A stretch of DNA of 64,000 bases from Oopsacas minuta (Eukaryota; Porifera; Hexactinellida; Lyssacinosida; Leucopsacidae). The position numbers and the translations under genes are program-made. Shown here piece by piece: positions 31,614 to 43,572 of this stretch. The stretch's first letter is position 1. Every line of letters starts with the position of its first letter. The stretch spans positions 124,001 to 188,000 of the forward strand of contig JAKMXF010000321.1 in NCBI GenBank assembly GCA_024704765.1. Reading direction: 5' to 3'. The notes beneath the pieces were generated by a model, which saw only the letters and a list, made by a program, of their open reading frames with translations, had not been told where the DNA came from and did not search any database.

Positions 31614-34600
31614 ATGGCATCAGTAGCTCGGACAGGACAATTGAGACAGAGGACAAAACTTGTCCAAGGTTCAGTTCCAGTTCCAGATCCAGTTACAGTT
31701 ATGGTTCGGGAGATACAACAGAATATCCTCAATATGCAGAAACAATATGAATGCCCTATATGGTAATTTCACCCCTTAATATGTTTGTTACCCAATCAGT
31801 TTACTACCTCTATTCTTAGTTTGGAGTTGATATCGGAACCACGTGCCACTGATTGCGGACACTATTTCTGCAGGTATGTAAATTCTATCAATTCTATGAT
31901 AATACAGAACTTGGTAATAATACTTGTTCTTCCAACCGGTATAATATACAGGAATATATGAGAACCAGTTTCCAGAGTATGGTGCTTATAAGTTATAACT
32001 GGTATCTGCTGTATATGTGTGATTCCAAATTTGCACAAAAGTGGCATTGTGGCAGTTATAAAAGTTTCTAATTCTGGAAAATTGGGGCTCTGTTTTGTTG
32101 TTATTTACTCTAGAAAGAATGCTTACTTTTTGCATATTTACTATTAGAGAATGCATTATACGTCATGTAAATGTTTCACAGAAAAAAGCTCCAGTGAAAT
32201 GCCCTCTTTGTAAAGAAACAGTAACTAAAAGGTATAGTTCCTGTTCTAATTTACTCTGGAAACAACCTTGAGACCGCAACCTTGGTTCTATTGAATATCA
32301 ATATGGAACTAACGGGAATATATTGTCCTAATAGGAGTCTGGTGGAATGTTCTGGTATGGGAGATATTTCAGAAGCTATTCGGCAACTTATGGATTCATT
32401 TCAACTGGATACCGGAACTATGGGTAAGCTATTGGAACCATAGGTATAGATGTATGAGATTTCATTCTTCCTCTCCCTAGCAACAAACTTTTTCCAGGAA
32501 TGTAGAAATATCCATTGTGACATCCCTAAACCCGAATTCCAAAGGTGACAATTCCGTTTACCAAATTTTATAATAAATTTTCAAACTAATATCACTAAAA
32601 TATTTCGAATAAGTTATCTACAATTCGTATAGTTCCAATTGGAACTATAATTTAGCCTGCTGCATCAATTCCATTTTGGCTACAAGGGTGAGATGAACTT
32701 CATCAGGACCATCTGCTATTCTCAGAGATCTGGCGCCCGCATAATAAGCAGCTATAGGTGTATCTTGACAAACACCCATGCCACCATGAATCTGTAGACA
32801 TCTGTCAATAACTCTACATGCCATTTGTGGCACTGCCACTTTTATCATTGACACTTCTTTTCTCACAGCCTAAATATACAGACGTTATAAATACTGGACG
32901 TTCCTTGATCCCCATAGCACCTGGGCCAACTAGCCAAGAATGTTAGAGGTTCATGAACCTAATTTTTTGGTCCTTAGACGGAATGAATGGTCCAGATATC
33001 ATCCAGAGGGTCTAGAAAGGATCAATTATATGCACCCTCCCCAATCACATGTATTTCAGAATAGTTTGGCGCCTATGTCAACTTGTCTTGGTCTCTTTTC
33101 ACTTACCTTGGGTCCAGCTTTGTCGATATAATAAGCTGTTTGTAATACTAATAATCTTGCCTGATCAATCTCAATCCTACTCTGAGCTATCGCCTCTTGT
33201 GCCATTCCATGCTGTGCTATCATCTTTCCAAACACCTTCCTATTTAAGGCGCGATTACATGCAAGTTCCAGACACCTCTCTGCCATACCTATGAGTCTCA
33301 TACAGTGGTGGACCCTACCGGGTCCCAATCTGCCCTGCGATATCTCAAATCCGCACCCTTCTCCAAGGATTATGTTCTCTTTCGGAACACGAACCTAAAA
33401 ATGTTTGTAATAAATCGGATCTGTATAAATATTTGTAGTTTCAATTGGAACTATAATACCTGATTAAATTCCAGTTCAAAGTGTCCATGTGGCGCTTCAT
33501 CATAACCAAATACTGTCATTGGGCGGATAAGATTCACACCTGTTGCATCAGATGGCACAATTATGACAGAGTGTCGTTTGTGTCGTGGCAGGTTCCCCTT
33601 AGGGTCACTTGTCCCAAACACCAAATACAACCTCAACCTCTCCTCTCCAACACCTGATATCCACCACTTATGTCCATTAACCACATAATCACTGCCATCT
33701 GGCAGAATTGTACATTTCATATTTGTGGCATCACTAGATGCCACTTCCGGTTCTGTCATCGCAAATGCTGATTTTATGTCACCATTCAAAAGTGGCACGA
33801 GCCACTTGGCTTTCTGCTTGGCTGTGCCATACAACCAGAGTGTCTCCATATTTCCGGTGTCGGGGGCGCCACAATTAAAGATGGCGGGTGAAAACATGAA
33901 TCTTCCTGTTTCCTCTGCAATCAGTGCATACTCCATTTGTGTCAATCCACACATTCCTATATTATAAATGGTTGTTAAGATAACTTATAAATTGTCCTAC
34001 CTCCCCAACCCAAGAGAGGATTTGACACTTATGTTACCCCCAGGGTGTGTTCAGAGGTCCAAATATGTACCTATCCTCACCCATGGGGCAAAGTTTCATA
34101 TATCAAATCCCGGGTTGAGAGGGACATGGAACTGAAACTTACCAGGAAGAAATAGGTTCCATAAACCTTCGCTCTTAGCTCGAACTTTCAATTTCTCTAA
34201 AGTTGGTATCATTTTCCATCTGGTTGGCGGATCATTTATTTCGCCCACAATTTTGAGTTCATTTGGGTACACAAATTCGTTCATAAATGTTTTCACACGA
34301 AATAACATGTCTCGTCCCTTGGGTGATAAATTTATGAAATCTGGGATAGTTGGCTGGACATATCCTATAGTTCCAGTTAGTTTAAGCGCCAATTTGATTA
34401 TAGGCCCTATTACGCCACCAAATGACTCGGCTTGGTCGCTAGAAGCATTTCCGGTAAAAGCGCGTCCATATACACCTTGAAGAATGGAAGCATATTTAAA
34501 AAGACCCAAAACTTTAAAATATGTCCATTCTTGTTCAGACGGAGTCTTGATTTTGGTTAAATTGCAATATAACCGTAATACGTCACGTTCCTCTGGTGTC

Positions 34601-35769
34601 CCAAGTGCCACTTTATTCTCCATTTGTCCCAAAATGTTCCAAAGTGACTGTGGTTCCTTTAGTCCCGGTATCAGTTCACTGAAATCTATAAAAGTTATGC
34701 AGAAGGAAGCCAAATCTGATAGAGGTAGGCCTATAGTGCTTAGTTCCCAATCAAATACAGCTGACACGAACGGTGGATTCTGATTGGCCATCGCTACATT
34801 TATTAACGTGTAGTCTCCGTGGACAATTGTATAGCGACAACCTTGCTCGCTTGGAATGTTGTTTTTGAGCCAGGCGATTAACTGTGCCATTTCAGGGTGT
34901 TTGGGAACATCTGGTGTCGCGTTATAGTTCTTCTCCCAAATGTGAATTACGCGGGAAACGAAATTTGAAGGATTTCCATAGCCACCTAAACCTAATTGGT
35001 TATAATCGTAAGAATGGAGTTTTGCTAAAGTGTCAATCATGCTTGTATATGCTACATTCCTGTCCTGAGGGGACAAACCCACTAATTCAGGGGTCTCAAA
35101 CACGCGCCCGGGTCTGTACTCCATCACATAAAACTCAGTTCCAATTACACTGGTGTCTCTGCAATAGAAATAAGGCTTTGGACATGGAAAATCAGTTTTG
35201 GCGAGGGCAGACAATATTCTGAATTCACGGTTTATCAGATGAGCTCTGTACAATAGAATTCCGTGTGGTTTCTTGCGTAGCACATATTTATTGCACTGAA
35301 CGGTATCTAGGAGGTAGGTTGGATTTGATTGGCCAACTGAGAAGGCTTGTATGCCATCTGTGCCACTTTTGAGTGTCACATTTAGTTTTTCAGCCAATAG
35401 AATTTTAAGTTTTGCTGTCTCAAAAGGAATTCCCATTTCTAAAAATAGTAACGAAATTATTAATATATGTATATCTATTTTTAGTATCAGTTCCGTATGT
35501 TAGTTCATTCCCTAAACCAGCCAGTGAAAAGCAAGTATTACCTAGTCGCCCACCAATACCAAAGGTATTTTATCCATTGTCCAATTTCTAGATTATGAAT
35601 AATACAAAATTAATTTTTCCAGGATATAATTGGAACTAAGAAGGAACAATGTAAACCAATTTCACGCTATGAAGTGGAACAATATGAAACTGGAACTAAT
35701 GAAGGAGAAAACAGAACTGAAACAAGTTTGGAAAATAAGATAAAAGGGTTAGCAATATCAGAGAAATAA
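31614..35769 (+). CDS. BRCA1-like: BRCA1-type RING protein, short form
   Basis: Six exons: 31614-31762, 31820-31873, 32148-32231, 32335-32423, 35485-35564, 35623-35769; 603 nt, 200 aa. Exons 1-4 follow the BRCA1 N-terminus closely: [50 protein letters not shown] and the helix ending FQLDTG. This RING dimerises with BARD1 and recruits E2 enzymes. Exons 5-6 have no recognised similarity but fit in phase. Intron 4 (32424-35484) would contain the whole ACAD11 gene on the other strand. No BRCT is found. Reading through intron 4 instead gives an early stop at about 32442. A weak donor at 35748 could also join the downstream 505-aa frame in phase. Confidence 0.75.
32645..35436 (-). CDS. ACAD11: ACAD11-like acyl-CoA dehydrogenase with kinase domain (nested antisense)
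   Basis: Four exons, 35436-34143, 33956-33460, 33394-33107 and 32869-32645, total 2304 nt (767 aa; human 780). The N-terminal APH-type kinase domain (about 20-300) shows [23 protein letters not shown], the catalytic loop [11 protein letters not shown] and [14 protein letters not shown]. The acyl-CoA dehydrogenase half shows [54 protein letters not shown] and GPDEVH. The family oxidises 4-hydroxy acids after phosphorylation. The C-terminus QQAKL is a PTS1-like peroxisomal signal. It lies inside intron 4 of the BRCA1-like gene. Confidence 0.93.
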
Positions 35770-35919
35770 CAACATACCTAAGCGTTACCATGACAACACA
35801 TGCTACTTATATTGTGTAGCATCATTATGCATAAATACTGGAATTAATTATTGGAATTATCGAAGAAATTATCAAAAATATTCATTCGATTTTAGAATTT
35901 TTTATTTTTTAGCTCAACT

Positions 35920-37437
35920 ATGGAATTCCGGCCTCAAACCGGAACTAATTTTAGAGGATTTGGCCAATCAAAACGCCCTCAAATGAACCAAACTAAAAAG
36001 AAAAATATTACAAATATTATTAGCGAAATTTTGGGAATTTCTGGAACTCCTGGTTGTAGTTTCAACCAATCAGATGCGAGTTTTGCTTCATTTCAGACAC
36101 CCACTATTTGTTCCGCACGAGATATGATGATTCCTAAATTGGAACTAAGTACTGGAACCAATGACGAGCGAAAAACGCCCGATTTTTCAAGCGGATTTCA
36201 ATTTTTGTCTAACAGAAAAGTTGATTCAGAGCTCAGTGTGGATACTTACAGAAACAAACGAATGAAAATTGGAACTGAAACTAACTCATTTATTTCTGGA
36301 ATGAACCTATTGGACTCAGTAACCAAGGATAAGGAATGTGAAGATAAAATAATCACATCTAATTGGTTCAATAATGATAATTCGCTGCTATCGATCGGGT
36401 CAGATATTTTTTCGGCAGCTACCGAGAGTATATCATGTTTGGAGGATTTCTCCCCGGTAAAATGCTTTGCTAAACCGAAACTCAACTCAACATATGATAT
36501 CCTACCTATAGCCGACCCGGAACCAACTACTGAGCAAACTGGAACTATAATTTCTAACTCAAAACCTGAAGAATATACTTATGAAGGAGACATTTTGAAT
36601 ATGACCTTCTCTGACCAATCAAATGATTCTAATTCAGTGGCCAAAACTGAAAGTGAATCTAACCTAAACGAAATTGCACCGATAGAAGATGAAAATGAAA
36701 CTATCGAAAACGAATACGGAATAACTTTGACACAATTTCTCACACAAGTCCCTCTCTCGACTCAGGAAAATCTTAGTTCCAATTTACACCATGAAACTTT
36801 ACACAAGAATGTGAATATACTGGAACCATCTTTCACAAGTGTGAATACAGTTAAGTTCCAAGACGATCCATCTATACCAGTATTTTCAATTGAAACTTCA
36901 AAAGACATTCAAAGTATAAACCAATCCAAATTTGAATTGGAACTAAAAGAGTTAATTTCTGAAACTGAAACTTTGGATTCACTTATTTTCACACAACCTC
37001 AAATCACTGGATATTCATTACCCAATCAAAATGCACCGGGACTAATTCAATATTCACTTACGGATATTTTCTCACCAACACAGGAAAATACATCTTCACC
37101 CAAATTAGTACGAACTAAATTGGAACCAAACACCTCTCAAAATGGAACTATGGATCAAACCTTAACAAATATTTCCTTTGAGAATTTTGATAATACAACC
37201 CGTATCACTTTTCTAAATGACAGCCAATCAAATGAAAAGCTTGATACATGCCAACGCTCCCCATTGGTTGCTATGGAAAATTCTCAAAATGAGGCAGTCA
37301 TCACTGAGGAAAATTTCAATTTTTCAAATTTTTCAGAAATATTCAAATCCGGAACTAGCGGAATAATTGGTTCAAATTCCTTCTCGCATCGAGTTTCTCA
37401 TTTGGAAGAATTTCCCTTTATGGAGCTTAGAACTTAA
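35920..37437 (+). CDS. Unknown 505-residue Ser/Thr/Asn-rich acidic protein
   Basis: A single open frame from ATG 35920. No globular domain is recognised. It has a basic, possibly nuclear-localising start (SKRPQMNQTKKKN) and RNKRMKIG near 112, then long acidic low-complexity sequence with phospho-acceptor clusters (ISCLEDFSPVKC, SETETLDSLIF). GGAACT words occur about ten times and are translated as GT or LEL. An AG acceptor directly before it (35911-35912) is in frame with a potential donor in the preceding BRCA1-like exon, so it could be a long disordered exon of that gene. The default call is an independent gene. Confidence 0.5.
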   Translation: MEFRPQTGTNFRGFGQSKRPQMNQTKKKNITNIISEILGISGTPGCSFNQSDASFASFQTPTICSARDMMIPKLELSTGTNDERKTPDFSSGFQFLSNRKVDSELSVDTYRNKRMKIGTETNSFISGMNLLDSVTKDKECEDKIITSNWFNNDNSLLSIGSDIFSAATESISCLEDFSPVKCFAKPKLNSTYDILPIADPEPTTEQTGTIISNSKPEEYTYEGDILNMTFSDQSNDSNSVAKTESESNLNEIAPIEDENETIENEYGITLTQFLTQVPLSTQENLSSNLHHETLHKNVNILEPSFTSVNTVKFQDDPSIPVFSIETSKDIQSINQSKFELELKELISETETLDSLIFTQPQITGYSLPNQNAPGLIQYSLTDIFSPTQENTSSPKLVRTKLEPNTSQNGTMDQTLTNISFENFDNTTRITFLNDSQSNEKLDTCQRSPLVAMENSQNEAVITEENFNFSNFSEIFKSGTSGIIGSNSFSHRVSHLEEFPFMELRT

Positions 37438-37568
37438 TTGGAACTAATTATCTAATAACTGGAACTAACATAAATGTATTTGTTGTGTTTGCATGATATC
37501 TTACACATTCTAACCAATCAAATTTCGTTATTAATTAGAATTTGACACTTTTTAATAAATATATATAG

Positions 37569-39897
37569 ATGTTATTTTTCAGGAATTTTATCAGACATAA
37601 AGGTACAAATTGGAACCGAAACCTAAGTTATGACGTGATTGTGATTGGTGGCGGTCACGCGGGAACCGAAGCTTCAGCTGGTGCTGCAAGAATTGGCGCC
37701 AAAACACTTCTTATAACTCAGAAATTTAGTAAAATTGGCGCCATGTCATGTAATCCATCTTTTGGCGGGATTGGTAAAGGACACATTATGCGGGAAGTAG
37801 ATGCTCTTGGTGGCATTTGTTGCCGAATTTGTGACCAATCAGGTGTAAGTTTCAGAGTAATTAATACCAGTCATGGATCAGCTGTTCGTGGTTTGCGCGC
37901 TCAAATCGATCGTAACTTATACAGCTATGGTATACAGCAAGCTCTAACGAACCAATCAAATTTGGATATTATCGAAGCTACAGTTGAAGATTTGGAATTG
38001 GAACCGGAACCAATTAGTGGCAGATTAATTATAAAAAGTGTCATTCTTGGAAATGGTCAAAATATACAAACAAGTAAGTTGCTAATTTTAATAAGCTTGA
38101 AATTAATTGGTCTGTTTTATAGATAAAGTGGTACTAACTGCTGGAACATTCCTACGCGGGATGATTCGTATTGGAACTGAAACTATCCAAGCTGGTAGAC
38201 GAGGGGATGAACCTGCAATTGGATTAGCTAACACTTTAGATCAACTTGACTTGAAATTGGGCAGATTAAAAACTGGTACACCGCCACGGATTTCAATGGC
38301 ATCTGTCGATTTTTCAAAAACTGTCCTTCAGAGCCCAGATTTGGAACCAATCCCATTTTCCTTCCAATCAAGAGGTGTGAACTTTATGTACCCAAAACAA
38401 CTATCATGCTATTTCACATTGACCAATCAGAAGACAAGGATGGTTGTCGAGGAAGCGATTGAGGAATGTGATTATTTAAGACAAGATATAAATGGACCGC
38501 GATATTGTCCGAGCATCGAATCAAAGGTGTTAAGGTACCCAGAGGAACATCATAGTGTCTTCCTTGAACCAGAAGGGTGGCACTCCGATCTCCTTTACCC
38601 CCAGGGTCTCAGCTGTTCCATGCCACAATTGAAACAAGTGGAAATGGTTCGAACAATTTCTGGACTTAACAATGCAGAATTAGCTGAGCCAGGTTATTTG
38701 GTGGAATATGATTATGTTGATCCACGGGAACTAGACTATACACTGGAACTAAAGAGGGTGTCAGGTTTGTATTTAGCAGGACAGGTAATTGGAACTACGG
38801 GCTATGAGGAGGCAGCAGGGCTTGGGTTAGTTGCAGGTGTTAATGCCGGTTTGAGTGCAACTACTTCTTCGAAAAAATTGATTTTATCAAGATCGGAATC
38901 TTATATAGGTAAGTTTCTAGAAATGGAATATGTCTGTTGCTGGCGTTTATTTTGGTGTTTTGGCGGGCTTTGAGACTCAAATTAGTATAGGTTCAATATG
39001 TTACCGTGTGCCATCCAGGAGAGCCCCTGTAACCCCTGATCTGTCGCCCAAATTGGAAAAGTGGATCAAAGTGATTGTCACCTCATAGGTGTTAGATATG
39101 TGACACATTGAACCGACCATATATCAAAATTGCAAAAATGTTGGCACCATTATTTCATGTATAAATAATATAAGTTCCTATTGTAGTTCCATATCGATAA
39201 CTGGTTCCATATTGATATTTGATATATAGGAGTAATGGTTGATGATTTGGTGACACTAGGTGCTACGGAACCTTACAGAATGTTCACTTCTCGTGTGGAA
39301 CACAGACTCTTTCTTAGACCTGATAATGCTGATATACGATTGGTTAGAAAAGGTGTTGAAGTTGGTTGCATTCCAAAGAAAACAGCTGATGCAACTTTTG
39401 AATTGGAACTAAGAATATTTAACACTTTAGAATGTTTGAAAAGTATCAAAATGGATGTAAACGATTGGTCAGCTCTAACTAAGCAACCAATACGTATGAA
39501 AGGAATGCGATCTGCTTTTGACATTCTAGAATCTCCAAATATTTCATCTGAATTAATAATTCACACCTTAGCGGATCGAATCCCAGGAATAGAAAACATG
39601 AAAAGCGCACCTGATTACCCAGGCTCTTTTGCCGATAGAATTAAATCTGAATGCCAATACAGCAAAGTCGTTGCTAAGCAACAAAGCAAAGTTGAAGAAC
39701 TGCAAAGAAATGAGAAAATGGAAATTCCATCTGACATTGATTATAATTCCATCCAATCGCTTTCATTGGAAACGCGTGAAAAATTGTCACTTATCAAACC
39801 CAAAAATATGGCACAAGCGAGCCGAATAGAAGGTGTCACAAAATCTGGGCTAGTGTTCCTCATGACCCTTGTTAAAAAAAGGGCGCGCAATCAATGA
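37569..39897 (+). CDS. MTO1: MTO1, mitochondrial tRNA uridine-modification enzyme (MnmG/GidA)
   Basis: Three exons, 37569-38073, 38123-38908 and 39230-39897, total 1959 nt (652 aa). The N-terminus has a short leader, then the FAD motif [19 protein letters not shown]. Both GidA signatures are present: [13 protein letters not shown] and [14 protein letters not shown], plus [19 protein letters not shown] and [14 protein letters not shown]. With GTPBP3 it installs 5-taurinomethyluridine at the wobble position of mitochondrial tRNAs. Length fits (human about 690). Phases are phase 1 at both introns. The C-terminal helical domain ends [18 protein letters not shown], as expected. Confidence 0.96.
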
Positions 39898-40852
39898 CCA
39901 AGTAAATAGTTCTTAAGTTAGTTTCAATTTGTATTTGTTAATTTCTACTCATTCACAATCTACAACCATATGTAAGTGTCCAAAAGTATTTGTTGTTTAT
40001 TCGAAAATTGGATAAGTTGCAAATAAACTGCCAATTGGCCAATATTCAGTGACATGAATAATCGCTGAATAAATACATTCATAAGGTTCATTTTATCATA
40101 TCATATGAATACAAAATGTAACACTGCAATTATGAACCAAAGATTCATAACTAATATATTACTCAAACCTTATTTAGCCTCTACGTAATATATTCCGTTA
40201 GCACATAATTTTGGCGCTTAATATGGTTTCTAATTAAACCAGAACATGCCACAAATACAATATTATGTCAGTATTATCTGAGTTATTGATAACTTAGGCG
40301 CCAGACTAGGCCACGTGACCCATGGCCTTGACGCATAATGGTGTCGAACTCTACCGAAATGTAGGCCATTAAGCCGCCAGTCTCTGTATTCCAACATCCT
40401 AGATGAGTGTGTCTCAGAGCGTTGTGGGCCACCAAAAATACAAAATGCTAGCGAAACTTAGCACAACTGTTTTACTAAAGTTGTATTCTATTTTGACAAA
40501 GGTATCTTGAAAATGTTAGACGATATTGTGGTCCAGTTGGAAAATGGTCACTGCCCTAGGCCATGCGACCCACCGCTTAGTTCCAATACCAAATTCAAGA
40601 GGATCATTTATTGGTGTGTTCCATTGGTCATAGCGGAACTGACTTCCTCCAATTTTCCCTAGATTTAAGTAAAATTCTAATTCCCGATTTGCTGAAAAAT
40701 TTTGTGCATTTATAGTTCCATACGTTAACACATTTGTGGCATATTAATATATACAAATTATATGTGTAAATATTTGTGTATTTTTACGTTTAATAATATT
40801 ATTGTAAATATTTTAGCAAATATGAAATATTAGCAAAAGTGTAAACAATGAA
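39898..40852. other. Spacer with one candidate orphan exon
   Basis: On the minus strand at 40692-40516 a good acceptor (CACAAAATTTTTCAG) opens 58 codons to a stop: ANRELEFYLNLGKIGGSQF, then QWNTPINDPLEFGIG. It looks protein-like but has no ATG and no recognised family. It could be an alternative last exon of the SH2 gene upstream. The remainder shows nothing recognisable. Confidence 0.35.
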
Positions 40853-41730
40853 TTATTGTTGAATTGGGAATTTTGGGAGTGTTAATTGTAATTTTCCAAC
40901 ACCTTCAATATCCATTGGGAACTTTTGATAATGGTTGACAACGTCTAGAAGTGTCAGGAATTGTTTTTCTTTGCATGAACCGAGTGTGAACTTCCCTTTC
41001 TCTTGGTCAATCATCATATGAATATATCCGAATTGATACCTAAAATATTGAAGAAATTATTCAATATGAGTAATGTGATTAAACTGGTGACAATTGGAAC
41101 CTTTTGGTCCTGGTACAAATTTATAATTTTTGGGCAGAAAAGTAGTGTCAAAATGGAATGGAGCTATAATATATTGCGCGCTTGTAAAAGGCTCAAATCC
41201 CGCGTTTACCCGCCTAACGAAAGTGGTAAATTTTCGCGCCAATTCTCCTAAAAATTCCACCGCCAAATATTCTATTTTTATAACACAACTTACTTGAGTG
41301 AAATAGTATACTCGCTCTCTCCCTTTTTTCTGACAAGGAATGCATATAGGCTCTGATTAGCCAATAGTTTTTCAGCTTCGCGTCTGTTAATCTCTCCCTT
41401 ATACCAACAGCATTCTGAAAGAAAGTCATCCTCCGCTGAATAGCTCTTTTTGATTGGTTGCGAGTTGACAACGCTAACTGCATTGTGAATTGTTTTCCCA
41501 GGGATACTGTCCCATGGATCCATGTACTCACTTGACACCTGTGATGTTTGTAGAGAAGTTGTTTTACTTAATAGGTTCCGATATGAGTGATCCATAGCTG
41601 CATTTTGGGCCTCTTCTACTTCAATATAATCGGTTGAAACTGTCGGCTCGACTTTTATGTAAAAATCTGCCGCGGCAATTTTTGGCGCTTTAAATTTCTT
41701 TTGGAACATTTTTGAATCGTTGCTACCCAT
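40853..41730 (-). CDS. SH2-domain adaptor, SLP-76/BLNK-like layout
   Basis: Two exons, 41730-41294 and 41039-40853, phase 2, total 624 nt (207 aa). The N-terminal 105 residues are unstructured with tyrosines in acidic context (STDYIEVEE, SSEYMDPWDS), plausible phospho-docking sites. The C-terminal SH2 domain has CCWYKGEINRREAEKLL, the FLVR motif in LYAFLVRKKG, EYTISLKYQFGYIHMMID and FLTLLDVVNHYQKFPMDI. The tail-end SH2 with a tyrosine-rich N-terminus matches SLP-76/BLNK/CLNK adaptors. Without enzymatic domains it should scaffold tyrosine-kinase signalling. Exact orthology uncertain. Confidence 0.82.
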
Positions 41731-43572
41731 ATTTAATTAAGAATGTTTATTTTAATATTAATCAGTTTATTTAACTATTTATAACAAATCGTGATGTTTA
41801 TACATATAACTTGAAACTAAATTCAAGCAACCACAAATGAATAATCATATGGTTATTTCAATTGTATTATTATTCACTGAAGTAGTTTCACTTTAGCAAG
41901 TGTTGATTAATTACAATGTAGCCTTTTTTTAGCGGAAATATATTTGGATTGCCTTCATCATGAAATTTGCAATGCTACCTTCCAAAATATCAATATTTAT
42001 CTCACGTGTACAACAATGCAAATTTTCGTGACCAAAATATGGGTTTTAACTTAAGTTTTAAAAGTGAAAATGCCAAGTTCGACAATTTTTTGCTTATAAG
42101 CAAATATTTATCAATTAAACCACACACATGCCTTTGAACAATAACCGTAACTAAGGAGTGGAAAAAATATCATATTATTAATTTTACACATGTATATTCA
42201 TGCAATAGTGTGCCTACTATATTATAAACTGGAACTAGTTATAGAACTATGTTCATCTCATATATCACCTAATGGTAGTAAAATTTAATTATCCAACTTG
42301 AAATTTGATTGGTTGATCCACGTAGAACATATCTATCAATAAATTCCTTCATCGTTTCCATGGTGATCGAAGTAGTTTAATGGAATGTTGTAATTTGGGT
42401 CAAACGTTGAATACATAAATTTTAATTCCAGAAATAATATTCAAGTGCTTTGTTGATTCATTGCAATTATTAGTAATTATTTGCATAGTTTAGACAATTA
42501 TCCAGTTTTTAGTTATACAAATATTCATTACACTCAAACTTGTCTATCACGGTCACCAAAAGGGATTAGCCAAAAGTTGTCGTTATGTACAGGTGGCAGC
42601 TATAGAGAAGTGTGGCAGTAACTTTATTTTCTGTAATGATATAGAGAAGATAGCCTTTAAAAGACGAGTAACCGATATATAAGATAATACAGTGTAAGTA
42701 GTAATGATGGTAGCGCAAGGGAATGTCAAAGGTAGACTTTATGGGAGGCGACTACCTTATAAGGTGACAGTTATAGACAGGTTTAGCGCCATCAAGGGAC
42801 CAAAAATTGTGGCCGCTATTGTGAGGTAATTAATGGGAAATTTCTGAACACTTGAGAGCATTTTTCAAACATTGTATGATATGTTTGGGCCTGTTAGTCA
42901 GATTTGTATAATGTAAACTCTATTTTATTAATAAATGTGAACATCATTTTGGTCACCCTTAGTATTGTTTATAGCCTTAGAGGCTAGAGTTAACAAAATG
43001 ATGTTCACTTGAAATATTAAATAATCAAAGTAGTTCACACTTCAATCGCTATAACTCTGAAAATTATTCAAAAGAAATGGTTGAAGATTAAAATGCGAAT
43101 TATCCATTGAATTGCAACCATTTAAGTTTGCTCCATTCTCTACCAACGCTATATTGTAGCTTGCAAGGTTGTCAGAGCATTAAATAGGGGTAAACAGGGA
43201 CGTAGAATTCGATTTTAACATTTTAACATGTCTAACAAGATTAGTAAAATTCAATTTTATCTTTCTTTACTAAAATAAATATTTAGTAGAATAATATACT
43301 TTCAATAATCCACTGAGATCAATTTGGTAAATTTTAGAATATTTCTATTTCCTAGGAATGCTATATTAACAACTGGGGTATTGTGGCATGGATTGTTATA
43401 TTGGGACATTGGATTATTGGCGGACACATTAGTAGGGGTCTGTCTACAAAATTTGGTACGCTTTTTGTTACCTTTCTGCTGACTCCACAATCAACAATTT
43501 CGAAAGAGCGGGACTATTTCATAATTAACCATAATTTTTAGAATTTGATTTTCTAATAAATTGTCTTAACAA
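41731..43572. other. 1.8-kb intergenic region
   Basis: No credible gene. Contains a repeat-like GC-richer patch at about 42560-42840 (TGTACAGGTGGCAGCTATAG, GTGGCCGCTATTGTGAGG), related by short blocks to 27270-27500, and the hairpin at 42937-43008. The open frame at 43302-43490 is not supported. Confidence 0.45.
42937..43008. repeat. 15-bp perfect inverted repeat (hairpin)
   Basis: GTGAACATCATTTTG at 42937-42951 and its exact complement CAAAATGATGTTCAC at 42994-43008, with a 42-bp loop. It could be a relic of a palindromic MITE. Confidence 0.7.

Noticed and set aside
41057-41266. Frames inside the SH2 gene intron as SH2 core
   Set aside because: Joining 41294 to 41039 gives the complete SH2 order in phase; the intronic frames do not.
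43302-43490. 62-codon minus-strand frame
   Set aside because: Low-complexity, no splice or start support, no similarity.
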